Translations under genes and position numbers: made by a program | Part shown: positions 34,351-41,982 of the stretch, piece by piece | Numbering within the stretch: position 1 is the stretch's first letter | Layout of the letters: each line of letters starts with the position of its first letter | Notes under the pieces: model-generated | What the model was told of the DNA's origin: nothing | What the model saw: the letters and a program-made list of their open reading frames with translations, nothing else | Databases searched by the model: none | Origin: Flavobacterium notoginsengisoli | GTDB taxonomy: Bacteria; Bacteroidota; Bacteroidia; Flavobacteriales; Flavobacteriaceae | Assembly (NCBI RefSeq): GCF_014207905.1 | Contig: NZ_JACHLB010000006.1 | Location: 1-64,000, forward strand | Direction of reading: 5' to 3' | Length of the DNA: 64,000 nt

Positions 34351-35091
34351 TTAAGCATATAATTTTTGTTTAGCTGGAACTGATTGAAGTTTTCTTTTAT
34401 TCTTAACTGTAATTTTTGACCCTTTTGCTAAGAAAACAGAAATCGGTTTTTGAGTTTGAAGAAATGTAAAATCGCTTCCATAATTTTTTTCGAAATCAAT
34501 ATCAACTCGATGATTTAAAACTTTCATTTGTTCCCATCTCGGATGCGTTACTTCATATTCAAAAGTCGTTTTTTCATCGATTTTGGTGTATCCGAAATAA
34601 TGTTCTGTGATAAATTCAGCTTCAGAATCAATTTCGATTTGGCTTAAATCTTTTTTGGTTTCAATTTCAATTGTATTCCATTCTTTATCATTTTTCCATT
34701 GATAAATGAAAGTATTAGTATTTTCATTTTCATGAATTTCATGTCTCATTTTCTGAGTTTCGTAATGTTCCTGATACAAAGTGTTGGCAATAAAAGTGAT
34801 GGCTTTTTTAGGAACAATTTCTTTAATGAAAACCACTCCGCGTTTCCATTCGCCGTTTTCAAAACGCTTTACATAAAAACGCAGATTCACTTCTTCAAAG
34901 TCAACATGAAACGGAACTTTTAATCCTAAAACTTTAGTGTTTTGAAACATAAACCCAACCAAGCTGACATAACATTTGTTGTTCCAAATATCAATTTCGG
35001 TTCCTGCTGGAAGATATTTTTCTAATATTTTAGCATCAACTTCGTAATTGAAAAGTGCTAAGTTTTTCCATTCTGCTTTTAAGAAGTTCAT
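34351..35091 (-). CDS. DUF2071 (YqjF-like) protein
   Basis: A 246-residue soluble protein. It starts FLKAEWKNLALFNYEVD, then ILEKYLPAGTEID with YVSLVGFMF, then FEEVNLRFYVKR, the order typical of DUF2071/YqjF. No catalytic motif is known for the family, which is probably beta-rich. Its start overlaps the end of the upstream gene by four bases, so it is coupled to it. Confidence 0.88.
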   Translation of the reverse strand: MNFLKAEWKNLALFNYEVDAKILEKYLPAGTEIDIWNNKCYVSLVGFMFQNTKVLGLKVPFHVDFEEVNLRFYVKRFENGEWKRGVVFIKEIVPKKAITFIANTLYQEHYETQKMRHEIHENENTNTFIYQWKNDKEWNTIEIETKKDLSQIEIDSEAEFITEHYFGYTKIDEKTTFEYEVTHPRWEQMKVLNHRVDIDFEKNYGSDFTFLQTQKPISVFLAKGSKITVKNKRKLQSVPAKQKLYA

Positions 35092-35435
35092 TGGTGTGCT
35101 TTTTTATAGGTTATTGTAGAAAAGAAAATTGCAAGTATAATTGGAATTACAAATAAGATAAAGTATAGAATCTGATAATTTAAGATAAAGCCATTAATAA
35201 ACCAGAGGACAAAAAAGAAGCAAACTCCTGTTATGTAGTATTGGAGGTTTTTATCCTTAGGTTCGTCAATTAGCATTTTTATACCGAAAATCACTTGAAA
35301 TAGCCCAGTTAATATTAAAAACAGAAATCCGCTTCCAGTAATATTTCCACTGCTCTCATTACTCAATAATCCGAATAGAATTAATATAAATGGCGTTCCA
35401 ACAAAAAAGTAATTAAGATAATTTATTGCTTTCAT
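35088..35435 (-). CDS. Small polytopic membrane protein
   Basis: A 115-residue protein with four hydrophobic helices and almost no loops (FVGTPFILILFGLL, FLFLILTGLFQVIFGIKMLI, YYITGVCFFFVLWFINGFIL, ILYFILFVIPIILAIFF). I do not recognise a family. It begins just downstream of an inverted repeat that matches the regulator's own promoter site, so it is probably the first controlled gene. Confidence 0.75.
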   Translation of the reverse strand: MKAINYLNYFFVGTPFILILFGLLSNESSGNITGSGFLFLILTGLFQVIFGIKMLIDEPKDKNLQYYITGVCFFFVLWFINGFILNYQILYFILFVIPIILAIFFSTITYKKAHQ

Positions 35436-35451
35436 AGTTATTGATTGTTTT

Positions 35452-35477
35452 AAACTTTCAGAAAAAATTGAAAGTTT
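35452..35477 (-). promoter_or_regulatory. Candidate operator, site B
   Basis: AAACTTTCA-N8-TGAAAGTTT, a perfect 9-8-9 inverted repeat, lies 16 bases upstream of the small membrane protein's start. The same arm-spacer-arm architecture recurs at 36033-36058 in the regulator's promoter. Confidence 0.6.
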
Positions 35478-35503
35478 GATTTAAATTTTTTTAGTTTGAA
35501 AAT

Positions 35504-36007
35504 TTACTTCATCATTTTCATGAACAATTTTCCAAGCCAATTATCATTAAATTCAGTCATTTTGTCCAGCATATTATCGGCTTTTAAAACGAAATCATAC
35601 AATTTAGAAGTTTGATCAACGAAGTGTTTTTCTTCTGCCGAATTATTGGCTTCAATTGTAGAAACTTCTTTTAAAATCTTAAGAGTCGGTTTAATTTCTC
35701 TCTTGCTTCTTTCTCTGGAAATTTTAACTGCTAATTCGTCTAAATCTTTTTCTGCCGTGAAAAATTCTTTTCTTTCTCCAGCTTTAAATTCTTTATAAAC
35801 AATTCCCCAATCCATTAAACCTCTCAGGTTCATACTTGCATTTCCGCGGGAAATCTGTAATTCTTCCATAATATCTTCCATAGAAATAGGTTCGTTTGAG
35901 ACCATTAATAAAGCGTGGATCTGTGCCATTGTTTTATTAATTCCCCACTGAGAACCTAATGCTCCCCATGTTTGAACGAATTTATTTTTTGCTTCTTTGA
36001 ATTCCAT
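35504..36007 (-). CDS. GbsR/MarR-family transcriptional regulator
   Basis: A 167-residue regulator. The winged helix reads TMAQIHALLMVSNEPISMEDIMEELQISRGNASMNLRGLMDWG, with the helix-turn-helix at about 41-62. KEFKAGERKEFFTAEKD is the wing. A C-terminal helical dimerisation tail follows. The GbsR group senses small molecules such as choline in Bacillus, but ligands of flavobacterial members are unknown. The promoter overlaps an inverted repeat, which suggests autoregulation, and the gene heads the DUF2071 cluster. Confidence 0.9.
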   Translation of the reverse strand: MEFKEAKNKFVQTWGALGSQWGINKTMAQIHALLMVSNEPISMEDIMEELQISRGNASMNLRGLMDWGIVYKEFKAGERKEFFTAEKDLDELAVKISRERSKREIKPTLKILKEVSTIEANNSAEEKHFVDQTSKLYDFVLKADNMLDKMTEFNDNWLGKLFMKMMK

Positions 36008-36011
36008 GAGT

Positions 36012-36058
36012 CAAATGTAAGTAAAAGTTTTTAAACTTTCAAAAATAATTGAAACTTA
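36012..36058 (-). promoter_or_regulatory. Promoter and overlapping operator (site A) of the regulator
   Basis: On the minus strand TTG (36042-36040) precedes TACATTTG (36019-36012) by 20 bp. AAACTTTCA-N8-TGAAACTTA (36033-36058) covers the TTG element, and a second overlapping palindrome AAAGTTTTTAAACTTT (36024-36039) fills the spacer. The box ends four bases before the ATG, so the transcript would begin at or within one base of the start codon. Confidence 0.7.
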
Positions 36059-36145
36059 TTTAACAAATTATAAAGTTATGTTAATTCAAACCTTCAAATT
36101 TTCGATTAAATAATGATACAGCTATTTTTGTAAAAATCACATTTT

Positions 36146-37408
36146 ATGGAATTATACTACACATTTTCGGTGCTAATTGTTCTAGCATCTTTCTTCGCCT
36201 ATTTAAATTTAAGATTTTTAAAACTTCCGGGAACCATCGGAATTATGATTATTGCGATGTTGGTTTCAGTTGGAATTCGTCTTTTAGGAGATTCTTATTT
36301 TCCTGCAACAACTAAACATTTTTTTGATTTAATAAAACAATTCGATTTCAACGAAATCCTAATGGGAGCAATGTTGAACTTTCTTTTATTTGCTGGAGCA
36401 TTGCACGTAAATATGGCCGATTTGAAAGAGCAAAAAGTGCCTATTATGATTTATTCTACGGTAAGTGTTGTTTTATCAGCCTTGATAATTTCGATGCTTC
36501 TTTTTTATATAGCGCCACTTTTAGGAATAAAAATACCTTATATATTTTGTTTAGTTTTTGGAACTCTAATTTCTCCAACTGACCCAATTGTGGTTTTAGG
36601 AGTTTTAAAAGAAGCGAAAGTTCCAAAAAGAATAGAAACTAAAATTGTCGGTGAGTCATTGTTTAATGATGGAGTAGCAGTAGTAATGTTTGCTGTTGTT
36701 CTAAAAATGGCAACCGATCCAACATTTGATGCGACTTTTAGCTCGATTTCTTTGCTGTTTATAGAAGAAGGAATCGGCGGACTTTTATTAGGAGCGGTTT
36801 TCGGATTTACGGCGTCTAAGGTTATGAAGAAAATTGACGATTATAAAGTTTCGGTTTTAATCACACTTTCGATTGTAACAGGAGGATTTTTGGTCGCTCA
36901 GGCACTACACGTTTCTAGTCCGCTTGCAATGGTTGTTGCCGGATTGATTATTGGAAATTATGGTAAAAAAGTTGCGATGAGCGAAGTGACCAAAGATTAT
37001 TTAGGTAAATTCTGGGAACTTATCGATGAAATCTTAAACGCTGTTTTATTCCTTTTTATTGGTTTCGAATTGTTATTACTTCCTGATTTGAACAAACAAT
37101 TATTGACAGGTTTGGTAGCGATTTTTATAGTACTTTTTTCAAGATTAACTTCAATAGTTTTACCATGGAAATTCTTCGATATCTTTAAGTTTTTCGGAAT
37201 CAGATCGGCTTACAACAAAGGTTCATTAATGGTTTTAGTTTGGGGTGGAATTCGCGGTGGAGTTTCTATCGCATTAGTACTTTCTATGCCGGAAAGCGAA
37301 TACAAAAACCTTTTATTGGAAGTAACTTATATTGTAGTTTTATTTTCTATTGTTGTTCAAGGCTTGACCGTTGGGAAATTAGCTAATAGAGTTTTGGAGA
37401 AGGAGTAG
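36146..37408 (+). CDS. Cation:proton antiporter (CPA1-like)
   Basis: A 420-residue protein with about twelve membrane helices. The sodium/proton exchanger pattern is visible: LLFAGALHVNM, then FGTLISPTDPIVVLGVLKE (the conserved TDP), then GESLFNDGVAVVMF (ND pair) and GGIRGGVSIALVLSMP. This is the NhaP/CPA1 layout. Whether it uses Na+ or K+ cannot be decided. A TATTTTTG box lies just upstream (36123-36130). Divergent from the GbsR-type gene. Confidence 0.92.
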   Translation: MELYYTFSVLIVLASFFAYLNLRFLKLPGTIGIMIIAMLVSVGIRLLGDSYFPATTKHFFDLIKQFDFNEILMGAMLNFLLFAGALHVNMADLKEQKVPIMIYSTVSVVLSALIISMLLFYIAPLLGIKIPYIFCLVFGTLISPTDPIVVLGVLKEAKVPKRIETKIVGESLFNDGVAVVMFAVVLKMATDPTFDATFSSISLLFIEEGIGGLLLGAVFGFTASKVMKKIDDYKVSVLITLSIVTGGFLVAQALHVSSPLAMVVAGLIIGNYGKKVAMSEVTKDYLGKFWELIDEILNAVLFLFIGFELLLLPDLNKQLLTGLVAIFIVLFSRLTSIVLPWKFFDIFKFFGIRSAYNKGSLMVLVWGGIRGGVSIALVLSMPESEYKNLLLEVTYIVVLFSIVVQGLTVGKLANRVLEKE

Positions 37409-37473
37409 AGAGGGAAAAGAGACAAGAGGCAAGAGTAAAGATTTTGTTTTTGTAGACTTCAAATTATTAAATT

Positions 37474-37512
37474 AAAATGGGCTAACTCGCTTTTTGAGAC
37501 AGCCCATTTTTA
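37474..37512 (+). terminator. Terminator of the antiporter gene
   Basis: AAAATGGGCT pairs with AGCCCATTTT, followed by TTA. Confidence 0.75.
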
Positions 37513-37519
37513 TTGGAAT

Positions 37520-37585
37520 GCTCCAGCGGAGCAGAATCTTTATAGCAAATCCAATTTTCGACTATCAATAAAGCTCCAGCGGAGC
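37520..37585. repeat. Two copies of GCTCCAGCGGAGC
   Basis: The 13-base palindrome GCTCCAGCGGAGC occurs at 37520-37532 and 37573-37585, a REP-like pair next to the antiporter terminator. Confidence 0.8.
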
Positions 37586-37605
37586 GAAATGTTTTTCAAT
37601 AATTT

Positions 37606-38265
37606 TTATCGTTTATCTTCTTTAGAAAAGTTGGATTCTCCATTTATATCAATTTGAGTTCCTAAAAAACGAGGTTCGCGATTTCTTAGTACATCAAAAA
37701 AAGCTTTAAAGACAGAAATATATTCTCTGAAACAAACATAATTATATCCTAAATATTCTCCATTATTAGCTGAATATCCAGAAGATTTAATTCCGAGTTT
37801 TTGACCAATATAAATGGCTCGATTTAAATGATATTTTTGAGAAATTAAAGTAGCTCTTTTGATATTGAAAATATGTTTGGCGCGATACATTGTGGAATAA
37901 GTATCAAATCCAGCATAGTCAATAAAAATTTTGGTAGTGTCTACGCCGTGATTGAAACAATAATTTTTCATTACAGTTAACTCGTCATATTCTTCACGGC
38001 CGTTGTCTCCAGAAAGCAGAATTTTATTAATGCGTTTTGCTTTCCAGAGCATAATTCCCGCATCCAAACGATCTTTCAAATATTTGCTTGGCTGATTTCC
38101 ATTAATGCCTGCGCCGAAAATAATTCCGACATCATTCTTTGGAAACTTTTTAATCGAATAATAAATCTTAGTTTTAGTCGAAGATTTTACATAATAATTT
38201 ACAGCAATAATTGAAATTAGTCCAATAATTGCCAAATAAAGTGCTATTTTAAAATATTTTTTCAC
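37606..38265 (-). CDS. SanA/YdcF-family envelope protein
   Basis: A 219-residue protein with one N-terminal membrane helix and a DUF218-type domain. VGIIFGAGINGNQPS near the start, then LKDRLDAGIMLWKAKRINKILLSGDNG, then YEDE-like EYDELTVMK, ATLISQKYHLNRA (conserved H) and GYN. Relatives such as SanA and ElyC affect vancomycin entry and envelope synthesis, by unknown chemistry. Confidence 0.88.
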   Translation of the reverse strand: MKKYFKIALYLAIIGLISIIAVNYYVKSSTKTKIYYSIKKFPKNDVGIIFGAGINGNQPSKYLKDRLDAGIMLWKAKRINKILLSGDNGREEYDELTVMKNYCFNHGVDTTKIFIDYAGFDTYSTMYRAKHIFNIKRATLISQKYHLNRAIYIGQKLGIKSSGYSANNGEYLGYNYVCFREYISVFKAFFDVLRNREPRFLGTQIDINGESNFSKEDKR

Positions 38266-38324
38266 GGCTTGTATTTGTAAGATTAAGATTCAAAAACACG
38301 AAGATAACTAAAGTAAAATCAAAT

Positions 38325-38353
38325 AAAAAACCGAAGCGTTTTTGCTTCGGTTT
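38325..38353 (-). terminator. Terminator of the upstream M3 peptidase promoter region / SanA side
   Basis: AAAAACCGAAGC pairs with GCTTCGGTTT. On the minus strand it follows the M3 peptidase gene (stop at 38415), so it most likely ends that transcript. Confidence 0.85.
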
Positions 38354-38414
38354 AATCTAAAATTTATTAGCGACAAAGATTAAAAATCTAAAATCTAAAT
38401 TCAGAAATCTAAAA

Positions 38415-40442
38415 TTATAAAAGACCTGCTCTTTTCAATAAAGCCTCAGGTTTTGGTTCTTGACCTCTAAAGCGTTTGTATAAAATCATAGGATGTTCTG
38501 TTCCTCCTTTTGAAAGTACATTATCTTTGAATTTCTTTGCAATTTCTTCATTGAAGATTCCATTTTCATGGAAATATTCAAAAGCATCTGCATCTAGAAC
38601 TTCTGCCCATTTGTAGCTGTAATATCCAGAAGAATATCCACCTTGGAAAATATGAGAAAACGCCGTGCTCATTGCATTTTCTTTTACATCAGGATACAAT
38701 TGCGTGCTTGCAAATTGCTCTGTTTCGAAAGTTTTCAAATCTGTAATAGCAGTTGGATCTTGTCCGTGCCAAGCCATATCTAAAAGTCCGAAACTTAATT
38801 GACGTAAAGTTGCCAAACCTTCTTGGAAACTTGCACTTTCTTTAATTTTCTGAACATACTCAATCGGAATGATTTCTCCCGTTTCGTAATGATTCGCAAA
38901 CAAAGCCAGAGCTTCCGGTTCGTAACACCAGTTTTCCATAATCTGACTTGGTAATTCTACGAAATCCCAGTAAACAGAAGTTCCAGATAAACTTGGATAA
39001 ACTGTATTAGCAAGCATTCCGTGTAATCCGTGACCGAATTCGTGGAATAAAGTAGTCACTTCATTAAAAGTCAATAATGAAGGTTTTGTTTCGGTTGGTT
39101 TTGTAAAATTACAAACGTTCGAAATATGTGGTCTTTCGTTTACGCCGTCTTTTACATATTGCGATTTGAATGAAGTCATCCAGGCACCGTTTCTTTTTCC
39201 TTTTCTTGGGAAGAAATCAGCATAGAAAATAGAAACTAAATTACCATCAGCATCTTTTACTTCATAAGTCGTAACTTCTTCGTGATATTTATCGATATCA
39301 AAAACTTCCGTAAAAGTTAAACCGTATAATTTTTTGGCAACGGTAAAAGCGCCGTCTAACACTTTTTCTAATTGAAAATATGGTTTCAGCTTTTCATCAT
39401 CTAAATTAAAAAGCTGTTGTTTTAATTTTTCAGAATAATAAGCGCCGTCCCATTTTTCCAGTTTTTCGATTCCGTCCAATTCTTTTGCAAAAGCAGTTAA
39501 TTCAGCAAACTCTTTTTGCGCCGCTGGTTTTGCTTTTGCTAATAAATCATTTAAGAAAGAGAAAACTTTCTCCGGACTTTCGGCCATTCTTTCTTCCAAA
39601 ACAAAATGAGCATGTGTTTTATAGCCTAATAAATTCGCTCTTTCATGACGAAGTTTGGCAATTTTAAGAACGTTTTCTTCATTGTTGAATTCGTTTTTCT
39701 GGAAACCTTTTGCACCAAAAGCAATTGCCATTTTTTTACGCAATTCGCGATTATCAGCATAAGTCAAAAACGGAACATAACTCGGATAATCTAAAGTGAA
39801 AATCCAGCCTTCTTTTTCCTGATTTTTGGCTAATAATCTTGCCGCTTCGATTGTGCCTTCCGGTAAACCTGATAAATCTTTCTCATCGGTTAAATGCAAT
39901 TCGAAATTGTTGGTTTCGGCCAAAACATTTTCGCCAAACTGCAAACTCAATTTCGATAATTCTTTGTCGATTTCTCTTAATTGGTTTTTCTTTTCTTCTG
40001 GCAGATTGGCTCCGTTTCTTGAAAAACTTTTGTATTTTTTATCTAATAAAGTCGATTGTTCCGGGTTGAGGTTCAAACTTTCTTTTTGATCATAAACTGC
40101 TTTTACTTTAGCAAATAAATTCGCATTCAAACGAATGTCATTTCCAAATTCTGAAAGCCAAGGCGAAACTTCCTGAGCAATTTTTTGCATTTCGTCATTC
40201 GTTTCAGCTGAATTCAAATTGAAGAAAACACTAGAAAGACGATCCAAAATATCGCCCGAATAATCCATTGCAACAATTGTGTTTTCAAAAGTTGGTGCTT
40301 CCGAATTATTTACAATCGCATCAATTTCAGCTTTCGCCAAAGCAATTCCTTCCTGAAAAGCAGGAACGTAATCTTCGATTTTGATTTGCGAAAAAGGCGC
40401 TGTGTTATGTTTGGTGTTGAAATATTGTGTTAATACGCTCAT
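38415..40442 (-). CDS. M3-family metallopeptidase (oligopeptidase A / Dcp type)
   Basis: A 675-residue cytoplasmic zinc endopeptidase. The motif HEFGHGLHGML carries the zinc histidines and catalytic Glu, with the third ligand in the following VELPSQIMENWCYE segment. The N-terminal helical part is typical of oligopeptidase A and peptidyl-dipeptidase Dcp, which have similar length. Substrates are short peptides. No signal peptide. It has its own terminator. Confidence 0.95.
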   Translation of the reverse strand: MSVLTQYFNTKHNTAPFSQIKIEDYVPAFQEGIALAKAEIDAIVNNSEAPTFENTIVAMDYSGDILDRLSSVFFNLNSAETNDEMQKIAQEVSPWLSEFGNDIRLNANLFAKVKAVYDQKESLNLNPEQSTLLDKKYKSFSRNGANLPEEKKNQLREIDKELSKLSLQFGENVLAETNNFELHLTDEKDLSGLPEGTIEAARLLAKNQEKEGWIFTLDYPSYVPFLTYADNRELRKKMAIAFGAKGFQKNEFNNEENVLKIAKLRHERANLLGYKTHAHFVLEERMAESPEKVFSFLNDLLAKAKPAAQKEFAELTAFAKELDGIEKLEKWDGAYYSEKLKQQLFNLDDEKLKPYFQLEKVLDGAFTVAKKLYGLTFTEVFDIDKYHEEVTTYEVKDADGNLVSIFYADFFPRKGKRNGAWMTSFKSQYVKDGVNERPHISNVCNFTKPTETKPSLLTFNEVTTLFHEFGHGLHGMLANTVYPSLSGTSVYWDFVELPSQIMENWCYEPEALALFANHYETGEIIPIEYVQKIKESASFQEGLATLRQLSFGLLDMAWHGQDPTAITDLKTFETEQFASTQLYPDVKENAMSTAFSHIFQGGYSSGYYSYKWAEVLDADAFEYFHENGIFNEEIAKKFKDNVLSKGGTEHPMILYKRFRGQEPKPEALLKRAGLL

Positions 40443-40478
40443 ATTATTTATGCTGTTTAAAAATATAAAATTAGAAAA

Positions 40479-40766
40479 TCATAACTTAAATTTCTTCGTA
40501 TCCTGAAAAGTATTCCAAAATCGAAGCAATTCTAAATTAGTGTTTTCGATACGGTAATAAAGTGAAATGTGTTTGGTAATGACAATTTTGTAAACATTTT
40601 TATAATTTGTTTTAAGAAATAAAACATTGTCATTTTTTAAAAGTGTAATTGTGGTATTTACTTTTTCAATGAAATTTTGAGCAATTTTCTCAGACCATTC
40701 AGCTTCCAAATAATCGATGTTGTTCCAAAAGTCTTGTCTAGCTTGTGGAGACCAAATTACAGTCAT
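40479..40766 (-). CDS. RelE/ParE-family toxin
   Basis: A 95-residue protein with the ParE pattern: VIWSPQARQDFWNNIDYLEAEWS at the start, then the ISLYYRIENTNLELLRFWNTFQDTKKF end. It would be the toxin partner of the gene immediately upstream; its start codon shares one base with the antitoxin stop. Whether it targets gyrase (ParE) or mRNA (RelE) cannot be told; the short C-terminus without a strong basic catalytic set favours ParE. Confidence 0.88.
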   Translation of the reverse strand: MTVIWSPQARQDFWNNIDYLEAEWSEKIAQNFIEKVNTTITLLKNDNVLFLKTNYKNVYKIVITKHISLYYRIENTNLELLRFWNTFQDTKKFKL

Positions 40767-40993
40767 TATTTAAAGTATTTTGAATAACGATTTTTGGTTT
40801 CTTCCATAACAACATCATGAGAAATTCCTTCGTTATTATCTAAAGAATAAATAGCCTCATTTATTTTGCTTTTTTGTTCTTCTGAAAGACTTTCTTTAGA
40901 TTGAATGAACTCGACAATTTCCTGAATCAAATCGGGATTTTCAATGTCTAAAACTATTTTAGCGAGCTCTATTTTAGAAGTTTGAATGTTCAT
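40766..40993 (-). CDS. Antitoxin of the ParE-type pair
   Basis: A 75-residue protein preceding the toxin on the same strand with a one-base overlap. It has a hydrophobic helix (IELAKIVLDI), a charged middle, and a C-terminal segment rich in basic residues ending in KYFK that could wrap the toxin. It does not have an evident ribbon-helix-helix core; it fits the short Bacteroidota antitoxins. Function assigned by position. Confidence 0.8.
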   Translation of the reverse strand: MNIQTSKIELAKIVLDIENPDLIQEIVEFIQSKESLSEEQKSKINEAIYSLDNNEGISHDVVMEETKNRYSKYFK

Positions 40994-41094
40994 TTTGCTT
41001 TTTTCTCAAAGTTAAGTTTTTCTTTTAGAAATTTTTATAAGGATTAGTTAATTCTTGGAGAGGCTTATTTCGCAAAGATTCGCAAAGAAAAAAA

Positions 41095-41128
41095 CACAGA
41101 GATACACAAAATTTTGTGTTCCTCTGTG
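41095..41128. repeat. 34-base palindrome
   Basis: CACAGAGA..CACAAAA pairs with TTTTGTGTTCCTCTGTG. It lies 31 bases after purE's stop and may terminate that transcript. Two CGCAAAG words, as in 25716-25852, precede it at 41071-41087. Confidence 0.75.
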
Positions 41129-41158
41129 CTTGCTGTGACTGAAAACTGTGACTGATGA

Positions 41159-41641
41159 CTATTTAAGACCTTCAGCCGCTTTATTAACTGCCGCTTTCAA
41201 TTCTTCTTTATAAGAAATAATAGTATCTAAAACTTTTTTGTCATGGCTTCCGATGATTTGCGCTGCTAAGATTCCGGCATTTTTTGCTCCGTTTAAAGCT
41301 ACAGTTGCAACAGGGACCCCACCCGGCATTTGTAAAATTGATAATACAGAATCCCATCCATCAATAGAATTGCTTGATTTTACCGGAACTCCAATTACTG
41401 GTAACGGAGACATTGAAGCCACCATTCCCGGTAAATGTGCCGCACCGCCCGCACCGGCAATAATTACCGAAATACCGCGATTATGTGCATTTTTGCTGAA
41501 GTCGAATAATTTCTCCGGCGTTCTGTGTGCCGAAACGATATCTACTTCAACTTCTACATTAAATTGTTTTAATATGTCGATTGCATCCTGCATAACTGGC
41601 ATGTCTGAGATGCTTCCCATTATAATAGCTACTTTGCTCAT
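41159..41641 (-). CDS. purE: N5-carboxyaminoimidazole ribonucleotide mutase
   Basis: A 160-residue class I PurE. It moves the carboxyl group from N5-CAIR to C4 in purine synthesis. The signature GSISDMPVM, then SAHRTPEKL, then AGAGGAAHLPGMVAS are as expected, with the conserved SAHRT histidine. Length is normal. PurK, which makes its substrate, is encoded upstream on the same strand, with a 71-residue open frame between them. Confidence 0.96.
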   Translation of the reverse strand: MSKVAIIMGSISDMPVMQDAIDILKQFNVEVEVDIVSAHRTPEKLFDFSKNAHNRGISVIIAGAGGAAHLPGMVASMSPLPVIGVPVKSSNSIDGWDSVLSILQMPGGVPVATVALNGAKNAGILAAQIIGSHDKKVLDTIISYKEELKAAVNKAAEGLK

Positions 41642-41713
41642 TTTGTTTTTTTTTGTTTCAGGTTTAAAGTTTCAAGTTTTGTTGTAACTGAAAACTGTTT
41701 GTATTTTTTTGGT

Positions 41714-41929
41714 TTATGATCTTAGTTTTAGCAGAATTGTGTAAATCATAAATAAAGAGAAAATTATTAATGCTAAAGTAAATACAACAAGAATTATAAA
41801 AAGAAAAAAACTTTTTATCCTTTCGCCTTTATATTCGTATTTATCTGTAAATCTTTCAAAATAAATTTTAAACAAGTTTGATTTGCTGTCCCAATTCAAA
41901 AGACCTATTAATATTTCTAGAAATTCCAT
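41714..41929 (-). CDS. Small membrane protein between purK and purE
   Basis: A 71-residue protein with one C-terminal hydrophobic helix (FFLFIILVVFTLALIIFSLFMIYTIL) and an N-terminal charged part. I recognise no family. Being in line between two purine genes it would be co-transcribed. It could be a real small membrane protein or a chance frame; the clear helix and clean start argue mildly for a gene. Confidence 0.5.
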   Translation of the reverse strand: MEFLEILIGLLNWDSKSNLFKIYFERFTDKYEYKGERIKSFFLFIILVVFTLALIIFSLFMIYTILLKLRS

Positions 41930-41982
41930 TAACTGATAAATTCGTTTAGTTTCTGCAAGTTTATTGACTGATCACGGTAAAA

